Of a stretch of DNA of 64,000 bases, positions 42,458-51,476 are shown piece by piece. Origin of the DNA: Paenibacillus sp. LHD-117. Its GTDB lineage: Bacteria; Bacillota; Bacilli; Paenibacillales; Paenibacillaceae. The notes under the pieces are model-generated. The model made no database searches. It worked only from the letters and a program-made list of their open reading frames with translations, and was not told the DNA's origin. A program made the position numbers and the translations under genes. Location: the NCBI RefSeq assembly GCF_030929555.1, contig NZ_JAVFVT010000019.1, positions 1 to 64,000 of the forward strand, in the 5' to 3' direction. How positions within the stretch are numbered: position 1 is the stretch's first letter; every line of letters starts with the position of its first letter.

Positions 42458-43858
42458 CTAATGCTTCACATAAATCTCGAACGCCCACGGCGCCAGATCG
42501 GCCGCGTGCTCCGCCGGCAGCTCCACCGCGGCGCCGTTCAGCGCTTGGTACTTCCCTGCGACGTCGCCTAATTGCACGGTAGACGTCACCGGCTCGGCGG
42601 ACAGGTTCATGACGGCGACGACCGTGTTGCCGTCCTTGGTCCGCTCGAACGCAAGCAGACGGTCGTCGCCGGTCTCCAGCGAGCGGTAAGGACCGCCGGC
42701 GCTGCCGTTCCACAGCGCCTTATTGTCGTGCTTCAACTGAACGAGCTGCCGATAAAACGTCTGCATCGACAAGTCGTCCCAAACGATTTCGTCCTTGTCG
42801 AAGAACAGGAGACGCCGATCAAGCCCCGCCTCCTGACCCGAGTAGATCAACGGCATGCCGGGCAGCGCGAAGCTCAGCGCCGCCATCGCCTTCACCGCGC
42901 CGCCGAGCCGCTCGTACTCCGTCCCGACCCACGAATTCTCGTCGTGGTTGGACGTAAAGTTGAGCGGATAGGTGCCCGCGGGATAACTTTTGGCCAGACG
43001 CTCCGCGTACAGCCTCACTTGCTCCGCATTGCCCATCCCGTTGGCAACGCGGTTCATGACGTTATACAGCTGCCAGCCGTAATTGGCGTGAAAAGCATTG
43101 CGAAGCAAGCCGATCTGCTGATCGTCTTCCGCCAGCATATAAACCGGCTTCACCTTTTCCAGCTCAGCCCGCGCTTGCTCCCAGAACGGCGTTGGCACGC
43201 CGCTGGCGTAATCGGCTCGATAACCGTCGACGTCGAACTCGCGAACCCAATAGGTCATCGCGTCGATCATGGCCCCTTGCATGTCAACGTTCTCGTAGTT
43301 CAAATCAGCGACATCCGCCCAGTTCGTGCCCGGCGGCTGGACGATGTTGCCCCCTTCGTCCGTCGTATACCAGCCGGCATTGGCCGTCCAAGCGTTATCC
43401 CAGCCCGTATGGTTGGCGACCAGATCCAGCAGCACCTTGAAGCCCATCTCATGCGCTTTGTCGACCAGTGATCTGAAGTCATCTTCCGTACCGAACTCCG
43501 GGTTCACCGCTTTAAAATCATCCACGGCATAATAGGACCCGAGCGTGCCGTTCCGCTTCGTCTTCGAGATGGGGTGAATCGGCATGAACCAAAGGATGTC
43601 GACGCCAAGCTCCTGCAATCGCGGCAAATGCGCCTCGAATGCCTTAAACGTTCCTTCCTTCGTAAACTGCCGCAAGTTCACCTCGTACATGACGGCCTTC
43701 GCGGCCCACTCCGGCGCCCCTACGCCTTGCTGAACAACCGGAACCGCCGACTCGGCTGGCTTCGCCGGCTCCCCGCCGTTTCCCGCCGAACAGGCGGCCA
43801 GCCCTACCAGAGCAGCGGCAATGGGAATGGCGAGCATCCGATTCACGCTCTTTAACAT
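42458..43858 (-). CDS. Lipoprotein alpha-amylase (GH13)
   Basis: 466-aa extracytoplasmic glycoside hydrolase anchored by a lipobox (LAAC, Cys23). A (beta/alpha)8 catalytic domain covers about residues 48-390. The GH13 catalytic triad is visible: nucleophile D216 in 'DGYRADYA', acid/base E244 in 'MLAEDD', and D306 in 'TSNHDEN'; region I is 'DLVANH'. A C-terminal beta domain follows. At 466 aa it is a compact family member. It lies 91 bp downstream of the LplC-type permease gene and is probably the last gene of the sugar operon, so it trims starch- or maltodextrin-like oligosaccharides at the cell surface for the transporter. The exact specificity cannot be read from sequence. Confidence 0.92.
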   Translation of the reverse strand: MLKSVNRMLAIPIAAALVGLAACSAGNGGEPAKPAESAVPVVQQGVGAPEWAAKAVMYEVNLRQFTKEGTFKAFEAHLPRLQELGVDILWFMPIHPISKTKRNGTLGSYYAVDDFKAVNPEFGTEDDFRSLVDKAHEMGFKVLLDLVANHTGWDNAWTANAGWYTTDEGGNIVQPPGTNWADVADLNYENVDMQGAMIDAMTYWVREFDVDGYRADYASGVPTPFWEQARAELEKVKPVYMLAEDDQQIGLLRNAFHANYGWQLYNVMNRVANGMGNAEQVRLYAERLAKSYPAGTYPLNFTSNHDENSWVGTEYERLGGAVKAMAALSFALPGMPLIYSGQEAGLDRRLLFFDKDEIVWDDLSMQTFYRQLVQLKHDNKALWNGSAGGPYRSLETGDDRLLAFERTKDGNTVVAVMNLSAEPVTSTVQLGDVAGKYQALNGAAVELPAEHAADLAPWAFEIYVKH

Positions 43859-43949
43859 CGATTCACTTCCGTTTCATGAGGAATGGCACTACACCAGCAA
43901 TCTATCACAGCGCCGCTCCTCCACGGAAGCGGCGTAATCGTCGACGTCG

Positions 43950-44834
43950 TTAGCCCTTAACCGATCCAAGCGTAATCCCCTTGACGAAATATTTCTGCAA
44001 AAACGGGTAAATCACGAGCAGCGGCAGCATGGAAATAAAGATTTTGGCCGCGTTCAGCGTCTGGTTGGACAACACCGACATTTGTTTGACCGTCTCCGCA
44101 TCCATCGTCGTCGGGTCGATGACGACCGCCACCTGCTTAATATACGATTGCAGCGGATACAAATCCGATTTGTTCATAAGCACAAGCGCTTGGAAAAATT
44201 CGTTCCAATGATACACGATCGTGAAGACTAGAATCGTCGCGAGCACCGGCACGGATAGCGGCAAACAAATGCTGAATAGGATGCGCCACGGCCCCGCTCC
44301 GTCGATCATCGCGGATTCTTCCATTTCCTTAGGCATGTTGCGAAGGTAGTTCATGACGAGGATGACGTTGAAGACCGGCAGCCCCCCGCCAAGCACCAAC
44401 CCCCAAATGTTGTTGATCATGCCAAGCGATTGCATCGTGAGATACCATGGCACCAAACCGCCGTTAAAGAGCATGGCGAACACGAGAAGCCACATGATGA
44501 CGTTCCTCGGCTTGAACTCTTTCGCGTTCTTGGACAATGGATAAGCCATCAGCAAAATAATGAAAAAAGCGATCCCCGCTCCGTACACGACCCGCTGCAC
44601 AGAGATCCAAAACGATTGGAAAAATTGGCTGTCTTCCATGATGGTCGCATAAGAGCCTAACGTAATCCCCTTCGGCCATAGGAATACTTGCCCTGCCGCC
44701 GCCGCGGCCTTATCGCTTAGGGAGATCGATAAGGTGTACCATACCGGAGCGAGGCATAGCAGCATGATGACGACAAGCAGTATGATATTGAGTCCGTTAA
44801 ACAATCTGGAAGCCACCGAACGTTCTGTTATCAT
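43950..44834 (-). CDS. Carbohydrate ABC transporter permease, LplC/MalG type
   Basis: 294-aa CUT1-family permease with six hydrophobic segments. The ATPase-coupling EAA loop is 'EESAMIDGAGPWRILFSICLPLS' in pattern (Glu...Gly...Leu-Pro, about residues 190-212), and the C terminus 'QKYFVKGITLGSVKG' is characteristic of the LplC subgroup. It follows the LplB-type gene by 24 bp. No ATPase gene is nearby, as usual for these systems, which share MsmX-type ATPases encoded elsewhere. Confidence 0.93.
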   Translation of the reverse strand: MITERSVASRLFNGLNIILLVVIMLLCLAPVWYTLSISLSDKAAAAAGQVFLWPKGITLGSYATIMEDSQFFQSFWISVQRVVYGAGIAFFIILLMAYPLSKNAKEFKPRNVIMWLLVFAMLFNGGLVPWYLTMQSLGMINNIWGLVLGGGLPVFNVILVMNYLRNMPKEMEESAMIDGAGPWRILFSICLPLSVPVLATILVFTIVYHWNEFFQALVLMNKSDLYPLQSYIKQVAVVIDPTTMDAETVKQMSVLSNQTLNAAKIFISMLPLLVIYPFLQKYFVKGITLGSVKG

Positions 44835-44858
44835 TTCGATCCACTCCTGCCTCTCTTT

Positions 44859-45749
44859 TTAGAAAATCCGATAATTGGCGAACCGGTAAGCCAGCGTATA
44901 CGAAACGGTGATCAGGATGAGGCCGACGACAGATTTGAGCAAGCCGACCGCTGTAGCCAGTCCATGCTGGAAGTCGATAAGACCCGCGCGGTATACCCAG
45001 GTGTCCACGATATCGCCCGTCGAATAGACGGATGGATTGTACATCGTGAAGATTTGGTCGAAGCCCGCGTTCAGGATGTTGCCTAAGCTGAGCGTGGCGA
45101 GCAGCGCCGCGACCGGCAGAATGCTCGGGATCGTAATCTTGAGCAGCCGCTGCCATTGCGATGCGCCGTCGATCGCGGCCGCCTCGTACATCTCCGGATT
45201 GATCGACGTTAGAGCGGCGAAGAAGATGATGGCGTTAAAGCCGAATTCCTTCCAAATATCGCTGCCTACGATGATCGCCGGGAATACGTCCGCGTTCGCG
45301 AAGAAGAGGATCGGCTCCGCTCCCAGCCCGGACAAGATCGCATTGACGGGACCGGTATACGAGAAAATATCCAGCATCATGCCCCCGACGATGACCCAGG
45401 ACAAGAAATGGGGCAGGTAGACGACGGTCTGCACCGTGCGGGTGAACAGCCTGTTCTTCACCTCGTTCAGCATGAGCGCGAAGACGAGCGGCACGATGAG
45501 GTTGCCGACCATCTTGGAGAACGCGATGACGACCGTATTGCGGAAGATCAGCTTGCTGTCGTCCAGCTCAAACATGTAAGCGAAATTCTCCATCCCGATC
45601 CAAGGCGATTTCCATAGGCCAAGGCCGGGGTTAAATTCCTTGAACGCCGTGATGACTCCGTACATGGGATAGAGGTTAAAGAAGATTAACCATAAGAGTC
45701 CGGGAATCAGCATGATGTAGAAATGTTTGGCAAAGCTTCTAGGTATCAC
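44859..45749 (-). CDS. Carbohydrate ABC transporter permease, LplB type
   Basis: 296-aa CUT1-family permease. Six membrane segments, 'LIPGLLWLIFFNLYPMYGVI' at the N terminus and the EAA loop 'YEAAAIDGASQWQRLLKITI' (about 185-205). The frame is open further upstream into the MITE copy B, but the GTG at 45749 has GGGGAG 8 nt upstream and starts at the conserved region, so it is used here. The MITE and a hairpin lie between this gene and the binding-protein gene, so expression of the permeases relative to the binding protein may be altered. Confidence 0.92.
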   Translation of the reverse strand: MIPRSFAKHFYIMLIPGLLWLIFFNLYPMYGVITAFKEFNPGLGLWKSPWIGMENFAYMFELDDSKLIFRNTVVIAFSKMVGNLIVPLVFALMLNEVKNRLFTRTVQTVVYLPHFLSWVIVGGMMLDIFSYTGPVNAILSGLGAEPILFFANADVFPAIIVGSDIWKEFGFNAIIFFAALTSINPEMYEAAAIDGASQWQRLLKITIPSILPVAALLATLSLGNILNAGFDQIFTMYNPSVYSTGDIVDTWVYRAGLIDFQHGLATAVGLLKSVVGLILITVSYTLAYRFANYRIF

Positions 45750-45776
45750 TCTCTCTCCACTCCCCTCTTGAGGTAG

Positions 45777-45939
45777 TTCAAAAAGTCCACTTTTGATCAC
45801 GATGTATGCCAGGAAGCTTTTCGACATCGAATATTGAATTCAGCCGGAACTTCCGGTGCTCACGTAGCTACACTACGCTCCGCTCCTCATTTCCTAGCTT
45901 CATTCAATCTTCTCGGTGCTGAAAACCGGACTTTTTGAA
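45777..45939 (+). mobile_element. MITE-like element, full copy B, inside the sugar operon
   Basis: 163-bp copy with ends TTCAAAAAGT/ACTTTTTGAA, orientation as copy A. Its internal stem CGTAG/CTACG (45863-45877) has a loop different from copy A. It also has CCGGAACTTCCGG. It sits 28 bp upstream of the LplB-type permease start. Confidence 0.82.
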
Positions 45940-45953
45940 CACGCATTATGAGA

Positions 45954-45988
45954 AGATCAAGACGAGCGACTAACGCGCCCGTCTTGAT
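45954..45988 (-). terminator. Intraoperon hairpin after the binding-protein gene
   Basis: Stem GATCAAGACG..GCG/CGC..CGTCTTGATC without a U-run, 9 bp after the binding-protein stop. Hairpins here commonly stabilise the abundant binding-protein mRNA and reduce read-through into permease genes. Confidence 0.6.
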
Positions 45989-45996
45989 CCATTGTC

Positions 45997-47709
45997 CTAT
46001 TTAAGTTCGTTGACTTCTTCCGTTACCTTGTCGCCGCCTTGGTCTTTCCACTTCGCGACGAACTCGTCGAACGCGCTCAGCTCCGCGCTGCCCATGATGA
46101 TTTTCAGGAACGTCTCGTCCTCGAGCTTCTTGAGGTTGGTCCAACGGGATTCCATCGTTTTCGTCTGGGCGGTCGCGATGCTTCGAACCCAGTTGATGTC
46201 CGCGTCGACGAACGTGGAGCCGCCGTTTAGATGCGCGTAGATGTGCGTGAAGAAGCCGGCATCCGTTTTTTGATCGAAATATTGGATATCGTAGTTATCA
46301 ACCGGCTCAAGCTTCACGGCTTTGGCGTGGTTCGCCATTTCGTGCGCCCATCCGTAATTGATGTTGTCGATGTCCTCGAGCTTGATTTCGTCCTTCAGGA
46401 ATTTGCGCAGCGAGTCAACCGCGTATTCCAATTGGTCGCCCGCGCCCAGGATGAGGAACAATGGCACCTGCTGGGATGTCATTTCTTTACCCGCCGTCAG
46501 CGTCTTGTATTCTTCGTCCTTGCCCCACTTGTGAAGCGACGTCATTTTGATAACGGCTTCCGGATGTTTTGCGTTTTTGCTTACGACGATAAAGCTGCTG
46601 CCCGTCGCTTGGTTAGAGTTGAACTGGCCCGCATCGTTCAGAGGCGCGGCATATGGTCTCCAGTTGGCGTTCGGATCGTTCGTGATGGAATCCGTCAAGT
46701 TATAAGCCGACCACCATGGGCCGAAGAAAATGCCGGTTTGGCCGCTTGCCACGACTTCGGCCGTGGATTTGCGAATGCCAAGCTCTTTGTCGAGAATGCC
46801 GTTCGCGTACCAGTCTCTCATCATGGACAGAGCGTTCTTCGTCTCTTCCGTCGTGGAGCCGTATACCGCGTTGCCGTCCTTATCCTTCACCCAGATGCCC
46901 GGGAAAGCATCGTTCGCGAAGAACAGCGGCGAGAAGTTGTACCAGTGATCGGTCGACGCAAGGAAGTTGGAGGACAACGATCCGCCTTGCTGCGTGCCGA
47001 CGATGCCGATCGTGTTTTCTCCGCCCAACTTGTTGTCGATGAACGCTTTGGCGATGTTGCCGAGGTCTTCCAGCGATTTCGGCGCTTCAAGACTCAGCTT
47101 GTCGAGCCAATCCTTGCGGATCCAAGTCATCGGAGCGGATGGCAGCGTCGTCTCCGGCAGCGCGTACAGCTTGCCGTCGAACGTTACGCTTTCCAGCAAG
47201 CCGGGGTTGGAGTCGTAAACCGCTTTCAGTTCCGGGCTCGCGTATTTCTCGTATACTTCGTTCAAGTCCGCGAGCTGGCCGGCTTTCACCATTTGGCGAA
47301 GCTGCGTTTCGTTCACGACCATCGCGTCCGGAAGATCGTTGCTGGAGATCGCCAGGCTGACCTTCTGCTGATAGTCGTTGCCTTGAGCCGCTTCCCAAGC
47401 ATGCTTCACGACGATGTTGAATTTATCTTTGAGCCAGCGCGTGTACACGTTGTCTTCCGCCGTGTCGCTGCCATCGAACTTGAAGTTCGGATCGATCGCG
47501 CGTCCGAGGGAAACTTCCGTCGGCTGCTCGAATTTCGCGAACGGATCAATGACTTCCTCTGCCGGCGGCGCTTCCGTGGACGTTCCCGCGTTATTGCTTG
47601 GCGCTGCCGTTTCGGAAGCGTTGCCGTTGTTGCCGCCGTTACCGCTGCAAGCCGTCAAGCTTGCCGTAACGACCAGCATAGCCAGTGCGGAGAAAATGGC
47701 TTTTTTCAT
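45997..47709 (-). CDS. Lipoprotein extracellular solute-binding protein, LplA type
   Basis: 570-aa sugar-binding lipoprotein. Lipobox LTAC (Cys21) is followed by a Gly/Asn/Ala linker (about 22-50) and a family 1 binding fold with 'RKDWLDKLSLEAPKSLEDL' near residue 190. The size is typical of the long LplA/YtcQ subgroup. The ATG at 47709 is chosen because of GGGGG 7 nt upstream and the signal sequence. First gene of the sugar-uptake unit (binding protein, two permeases, amylase), downstream of the two-component system of the YesMN type. Confidence 0.93.
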   Translation of the reverse strand: MKKAIFSALAMLVVTASLTACSGNGGNNGNASETAAPSNNAGTSTEAPPAEEVIDPFAKFEQPTEVSLGRAIDPNFKFDGSDTAEDNVYTRWLKDKFNIVVKHAWEAAQGNDYQQKVSLAISSNDLPDAMVVNETQLRQMVKAGQLADLNEVYEKYASPELKAVYDSNPGLLESVTFDGKLYALPETTLPSAPMTWIRKDWLDKLSLEAPKSLEDLGNIAKAFIDNKLGGENTIGIVGTQQGGSLSSNFLASTDHWYNFSPLFFANDAFPGIWVKDKDGNAVYGSTTEETKNALSMMRDWYANGILDKELGIRKSTAEVVASGQTGIFFGPWWSAYNLTDSITNDPNANWRPYAAPLNDAGQFNSNQATGSSFIVVSKNAKHPEAVIKMTSLHKWGKDEEYKTLTAGKEMTSQQVPLFLILGAGDQLEYAVDSLRKFLKDEIKLEDIDNINYGWAHEMANHAKAVKLEPVDNYDIQYFDQKTDAGFFTHIYAHLNGGSTFVDADINWVRSIATAQTKTMESRWTNLKKLEDETFLKIIMGSAELSAFDEFVAKWKDQGGDKVTEEVNELK

Positions 47710-47802
47710 GTGTATCCCCCTTAAGTGATCTTCATTGTCTTCTCGACAACCCAACTATATCACGGGTTCTTTGGGATCCGGGATAGAGAGCGTTCCTGAG
47801 TC

Positions 47803-47960
47803 AGGGTAGAACATTTATCGCTAAAAAAAAGTTCACGCCCGGCTTCGCATCTATGTTCACTTTACATCGCGCTAATGGGGGCGGGAAAAAGAAAAATAGG
47901 GTGACATCTTTAAAATTTTTCCCTATTTCAGGAAAAACACAAAAAAATGTCTACCCTATT
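47803..47960. promoter_or_regulatory. Repeated AATAGGG boxes upstream of the binding-protein gene
   Basis: AATAGGGTGACAT (47895-47907) faces ATGTCTACCCTATT (47947-47960) as an inverted repeat. A third CCCTATT is at 47921-47927, and a related AGGGTAGAACATTT at 47803-47816. They lie 90-250 bp before the binding-protein ATG, which is a plausible position for sites of the AraC-type response regulator encoded upstream. No promoter hexamers could be assigned with confidence. The rest of the stretch between 47710 and 48020 shows no gene. Confidence 0.5.
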
Positions 47961-48020
47961 CGCTAAAATGGTGGCGAGAACTACGCAGTTGCTAGATCCG
48001 GCGTACTCTGGCAAGCAATG

Positions 48021-48307
48021 TGTACGAAATTTCGTACTCGTTTGCTGACTTGCTCCGTCTGACACGTCATTGTGTACGAAATTTCGTACTCATTCGCTGA
48101 CTTGCTCCATCTGACACGCCGATGTGTACGAAATTTCGTATTCGTTCGCTGACTATGTCCGTTTGACACGTCATTGTATTCGAAATTTCGTACCCATCAG
48201 CCAACCTGGCCCCTCTGACGCACCATTGTGTACGAAATTCCATGCTCATCCGCTGACTTGCTTCATCTGACACGCCGATGTGTACGAAATTTCGTATTCG
48301 TTCGCTC
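48021..48307. repeat. Six-copy 52-bp tandem repeat with a central palindrome
   Basis: Units begin at 48021, 48073, 48125, 48177, 48229 and 48281, exactly 52 bp apart (about five helical turns). Each contains GTACGAAATTTCGTAC or a variant, followed by a conserved CGCTGACTTGCTCC.TCTGACACG segment. Copies 1, 2, 3 and 6 keep the palindrome; copy 4 changes one half-site base pair and copy 5 has a degenerate right half. As 52 is not a multiple of 3, the array is not coding. It lies 15 bp after the response-regulator gene and about 310 bp before the binding-protein gene. Confidence 0.92.
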
Positions 48308-48321
48308 CCGTCGGTAGCGGA

Positions 48322-49698
48322 CTACCCCTGCCCCTTCCCACGCTGGTTCTCCGGTAGCTGCCGGTATTCGCTCGGCAATACGCCGGCATGCTCCCGGAAC
48401 AGCCGGCTGAAATATTTTTCGTCGTTGTAGCCGATCTGCTCCGCCACCCATCCAATCGTCTTGGTCGTGCTGCGCAAATAGTCCTTCGCCCGCTCCATCC
48501 GGATATCCCGCACATAGTCGGTATACGTCTTGCCCACATATTGCTTGAAGCATTGGCTGAAATAGCTGCCGCTCATATTGACCATCTGCGCGATCTCCGA
48601 AGAGGGGATCGACTCGCTAATGTTCTGCTGGGCGAGGCTCATCGCTTTCACGATGCTGTTCTGTATCTCCTGCGAGAACAAAGGTTTCGTACCGGCGCGC
48701 CGGATACGGTCGCGCACCCCTTCCAGCCATTCCGCGAAGCGATACCAGCCCGGGAAGAAGTCTTCGATCGTAATCGGCTCCTCCAATAACGCGTGATACA
48801 GCCTATTCCATTCGTCGGTTAACGAGTAGAAGATTCGGATGAGCCGGACCGGCGGCATCCGGAGTTCCTTCAGCCGGGCTAGCTGCTCCCCGAAAGCGGC
48901 ATCCTCGGAGATCCAGTCGGCCGCCGACCATTCTTCCTTAAGCTGCTCGATCGGAGCGGCGCTTCCCGACTTGTCCCGGGCCATATAGGCCGCGGCTTCC
49001 ACTTGCGTATAAGCAACGTCTGGCTGATATTCGTAAAATAAATCTTTTTTGCCGTACGCCCGAATAAGCTGCATCACAGACTTGCGGTCCATGCCGCCCA
49101 GTCCGGTGAACCTCACGCCGGCCACGTTCGGCGTCGGAAGGACGCGGGACGGCTCCGCCGAATACCAAATGCCGGGCTCCGCTTCTTCCGCATGCTCCGG
49201 GATCGCCCAGTCTTGCTGCGATTCCTCGGGATTCGGGTTTAGCGAATAATAAACATACAGTTCTCCTCCGCCCAAAGCGCCTGCTTCTTGGTGTTCGGCG
49301 CCCCCTCTTGCGACGTCCTTCCGTTCCATCAGCTTGACGACTCGGCCCAGCACCTCTTCGAATTGCTCTTGCTCCAGTTGGATCTTCGCGATGTAGTCGA
49401 TCGCCCCGAGCCTCAGTGCTTCTTGCACGTATTCGAAATCCTGATGCAGGGACAACACGACGATCTGCACGAGCGGATATTTCTCCCGAACGATTCTCAT
49501 GAGCTCGATTCCGGACATGACCGGCATGGACAAATCCGTCATCAAGAGGTCGATCGGGTTCGACTCCATGAACTTCAGAGCATTCTCCCCGTTATTGGCT
49601 TCGCCTACGATCTCCATGCCGAAGGCTTGCCACGGCATCGATGAAGCCAATCCTTTGCGCACGAGCTTGTCATCGTCTACGATTAATACGCGAATCAT
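48322..49698 (-). CDS. AraC-type response regulator, YesN family
   Basis: 458 aa. N-terminal receiver domain (about 1-120) with D8-D10, D55 ('LLMTDLSMPVMSG') and 'LGAIDYIAKIQLEQEQ' (the Lys of the switch region is present in 'YIAK'). A long middle region (about 135-345) is of unknown fold. The C-terminal AraC domain (about 355-455) has two helix-turn-helices ('IPSSEIAQMVNMSGSYFSQC', 'TTKTIGWVAEQIGYNDEKYF'). It overlaps the kinase gene by 4 bp (ATGA). It is the probable activator of the sugar-uptake genes downstream. Confidence 0.94.
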   Translation of the reverse strand: MIRVLIVDDDKLVRKGLASSMPWQAFGMEIVGEANNGENALKFMESNPIDLLMTDLSMPVMSGIELMRIVREKYPLVQIVVLSLHQDFEYVQEALRLGAIDYIAKIQLEQEQFEEVLGRVVKLMERKDVARGGAEHQEAGALGGGELYVYYSLNPNPEESQQDWAIPEHAEEAEPGIWYSAEPSRVLPTPNVAGVRFTGLGGMDRKSVMQLIRAYGKKDLFYEYQPDVAYTQVEAAAYMARDKSGSAAPIEQLKEEWSAADWISEDAAFGEQLARLKELRMPPVRLIRIFYSLTDEWNRLYHALLEEPITIEDFFPGWYRFAEWLEGVRDRIRRAGTKPLFSQEIQNSIVKAMSLAQQNISESIPSSEIAQMVNMSGSYFSQCFKQYVGKTYTDYVRDIRMERAKDYLRSTTKTIGWVAEQIGYNDEKYFSRLFREHAGVLPSEYRQLPENQRGKGQG

Positions 49699-51476
49699 GG
49701 TTGCTCTCCTCCGGTTGCTGGCATTAATGGCGTTGCGGAAGCGATGGCCGAAGCATGTACGGGAGCGGTAGCGGGCAACCGCAAGGTAACGACCGTTCCT
49801 TTGCCAAGCTCGCTGCGGATGTGCAGCCTTGCTTCTTCGCCGTAATTGGCCCGCAAAATCCGCTTCACGTATTTCATGCCGATTCCCATCCCGATCTTAT
49901 GGCTGTCTTCCGTATCCTCGTCCATAAGTTGGTCGATCATCTCCCGGCTCATCCCCGCTCCGTTATCTTGAATCGTAATTTGCAGACCTTCCTCCTGAAG
50001 CGCTACGCCGACATAAATATAACCGTCGTCACTTACGCCGTGATAAAGCGCGTTCTCCACCATCGGCTGAAGAAGGAAGCGCGGGCTGGACAGTCCGAGG
50101 CTTTTCTCGTCCACGTCAATGTCCACGTCGAATTGGAAATCGTACCGAATTTGCTGCAATTGAAGATATTCCTTAAGCGCCTCGATTTCATCCCCGATCG
50201 TAGAAGTCTCGCCCATCTTGCCAAGATTATAAAACAGCAGCTTGTTCAAGCTGAGTACGAGCTTGTCGATCTCCTTCTGCCCGTTCATGAGCGCCAGCCA
50301 GTGCACCGTATCGAGCGTGTTCATCAGGAAGTGGGGATTGATCTGGTACAGCAGCTTCTCCACCTCGAGATCGGCTCTTCGTTTCTCTTTCTGCTCGATC
50401 TCGTCGTAAAGCGCCCAGATTTTCCGTTTCATGCTGCGGGTCTGGTAGAGCAAATAATCGAACTCGGGGATATGCGTCAGCTCTTCGCGTTCCCTCTTGT
50501 CCGAATGGATCAGCGACTTGATCTCCTTGTGGAACTTATCCAGCGGACGGTACACCATCTTCCAGAGCAGCCAGGCGACGAATACGGCAAGGATCAGGAA
50601 AAGAAGGAAGATGCCCGATATTTGGATCAGCCAGCGGTTGCGCTCCTGATTGATTTCATTCTCCGGAATGACGGACACGAGGCTCCAGCCTTGATTGCTC
50701 GTTTCCTTGTTCCAGAAGTAGCCCCCCGCATTGCCGGATTGCGTTGCAGGATCCGGATTCGGGAACATGCCCTGCTCCGCAAAGGCAGCAGGCACCTCGC
50801 TGAACGCGATGCGTCCCGCATTTTCGAGCAGCAGCAGCCTTCTCGAGCTTTCCTTCCGGTTCTGCGGGGCGAACAACGTCTTGAGCGCGTTGCGGCCGGA
50901 TTCGATGTACAAGTACAGGTTCTGGTCCGGCAAGTTGACCTTGCGCATGATGCTGAACACGTACTGATTGATGGATCCGTTGTAACTGAGATGCGGTCCG
51001 TAGTAGGAGATCTCCGGATATTCCGCCATCAGCGGCAATTTCTCCGGATTGAAGTCCCCGCGGATGCGGAAGTTCTCGAATTCATAGAGCCTCTCTTCCG
51101 GATCGTAATACATAAGCAGTCCGATATTCGGATTGGAGAACGTAATATTGTTCAGCTCGTTGCGAATTTCGTTGTTCAAGCGAAGCCTCTCGTAAGGCTC
51201 CTCTTCCAACTCGAGCTGCTCGATCAGCCGATTGGTGCCGCCGCCGTAAGCGAGCTGCTGCGACACGTGGCTCAGGTTGTTCAGCGTATTCTCGAGCGTC
51301 ATCAGGTCCTGCTTGAGGTTGCTCTGAAGAGCGCCTTCGACCTTATTGCCGATAATGGAATCGATTGTATAGAAGGAGATCAAGCCGAGGCATACGAAAG
51401 GCGCCAAACAGCTGATCAAAAAGATGAAGATGATCCTGTTTTTGAAGGTAACGTTGTGCAATCGTTTGGTAGGCAT
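49695..51476 (-). CDS. Sensor histidine kinase, YesM family
   Basis: 593 aa. TM1 about 14-36, a large extracytoplasmic dCache-like sensor (about 40-285), TM2 about 286-308, HAMP-like linker, the His-kinase domain with the short motif 'INPHFLMNTLDTVHW' (phospho-His in the HFLMN motif, near residue 380), and an ATPase domain ending with 'DNGAGMS' and 'GIGMKYV'. This is the usual LytS/YesM-type architecture paired with AraC regulators for carbohydrate uptake. The ribosome site before the ATG is weak. The gene precedes the response regulator in one transcript. Confidence 0.93.
   Translation of the reverse strand: MPTKRLHNVTFKNRIIFIFLISCLAPFVCLGLISFYTIDSIIGNKVEGALQSNLKQDLMTLENTLNNLSHVSQQLAYGGGTNRLIEQLELEEEPYERLRLNNEIRNELNNITFSNPNIGLLMYYDPEERLYEFENFRIRGDFNPEKLPLMAEYPEISYYGPHLSYNGSINQYVFSIMRKVNLPDQNLYLYIESGRNALKTLFAPQNRKESSRRLLLLENAGRIAFSEVPAAFAEQGMFPNPDPATQSGNAGGYFWNKETSNQGWSLVSVIPENEINQERNRWLIQISGIFLLFLILAVFVAWLLWKMVYRPLDKFHKEIKSLIHSDKREREELTHIPEFDYLLYQTRSMKRKIWALYDEIEQKEKRRADLEVEKLLYQINPHFLMNTLDTVHWLALMNGQKEIDKLVLSLNKLLFYNLGKMGETSTIGDEIEALKEYLQLQQIRYDFQFDVDIDVDEKSLGLSSPRFLLQPMVENALYHGVSDDGYIYVGVALQEEGLQITIQDNGAGMSREMIDQLMDEDTEDSHKIGMGIGMKYVKRILRANYGEEARLHIRSELGKGTVVTLRLPATAPVHASAIASATPLMPATGGEQP

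Noticed and set aside
42396..42713. Minus-strand frame overlapping the amylase 3' end
   Set aside because: It overlaps the amylase in another frame, is Arg-rich and has no start signal.
45750..45827. Upstream start for the LplB-type permease inside the MITE
   Set aside because: The open frame continues into repeat DNA, but the ribosome site and family alignment support GTG 45749.
46231..47724. 497-codon plus-strand frame opposite the sugar-binding protein
   Set aside because: Shadow of the lipoprotein gene. The Arg/Val/Phe-rich composition is that of an antisense frame.
48021..48307. CRISPR array
   Set aside because: Repeats are contiguous with nearly identical linkers, have a strict 52-bp period and lack variable spacers and cas genes.
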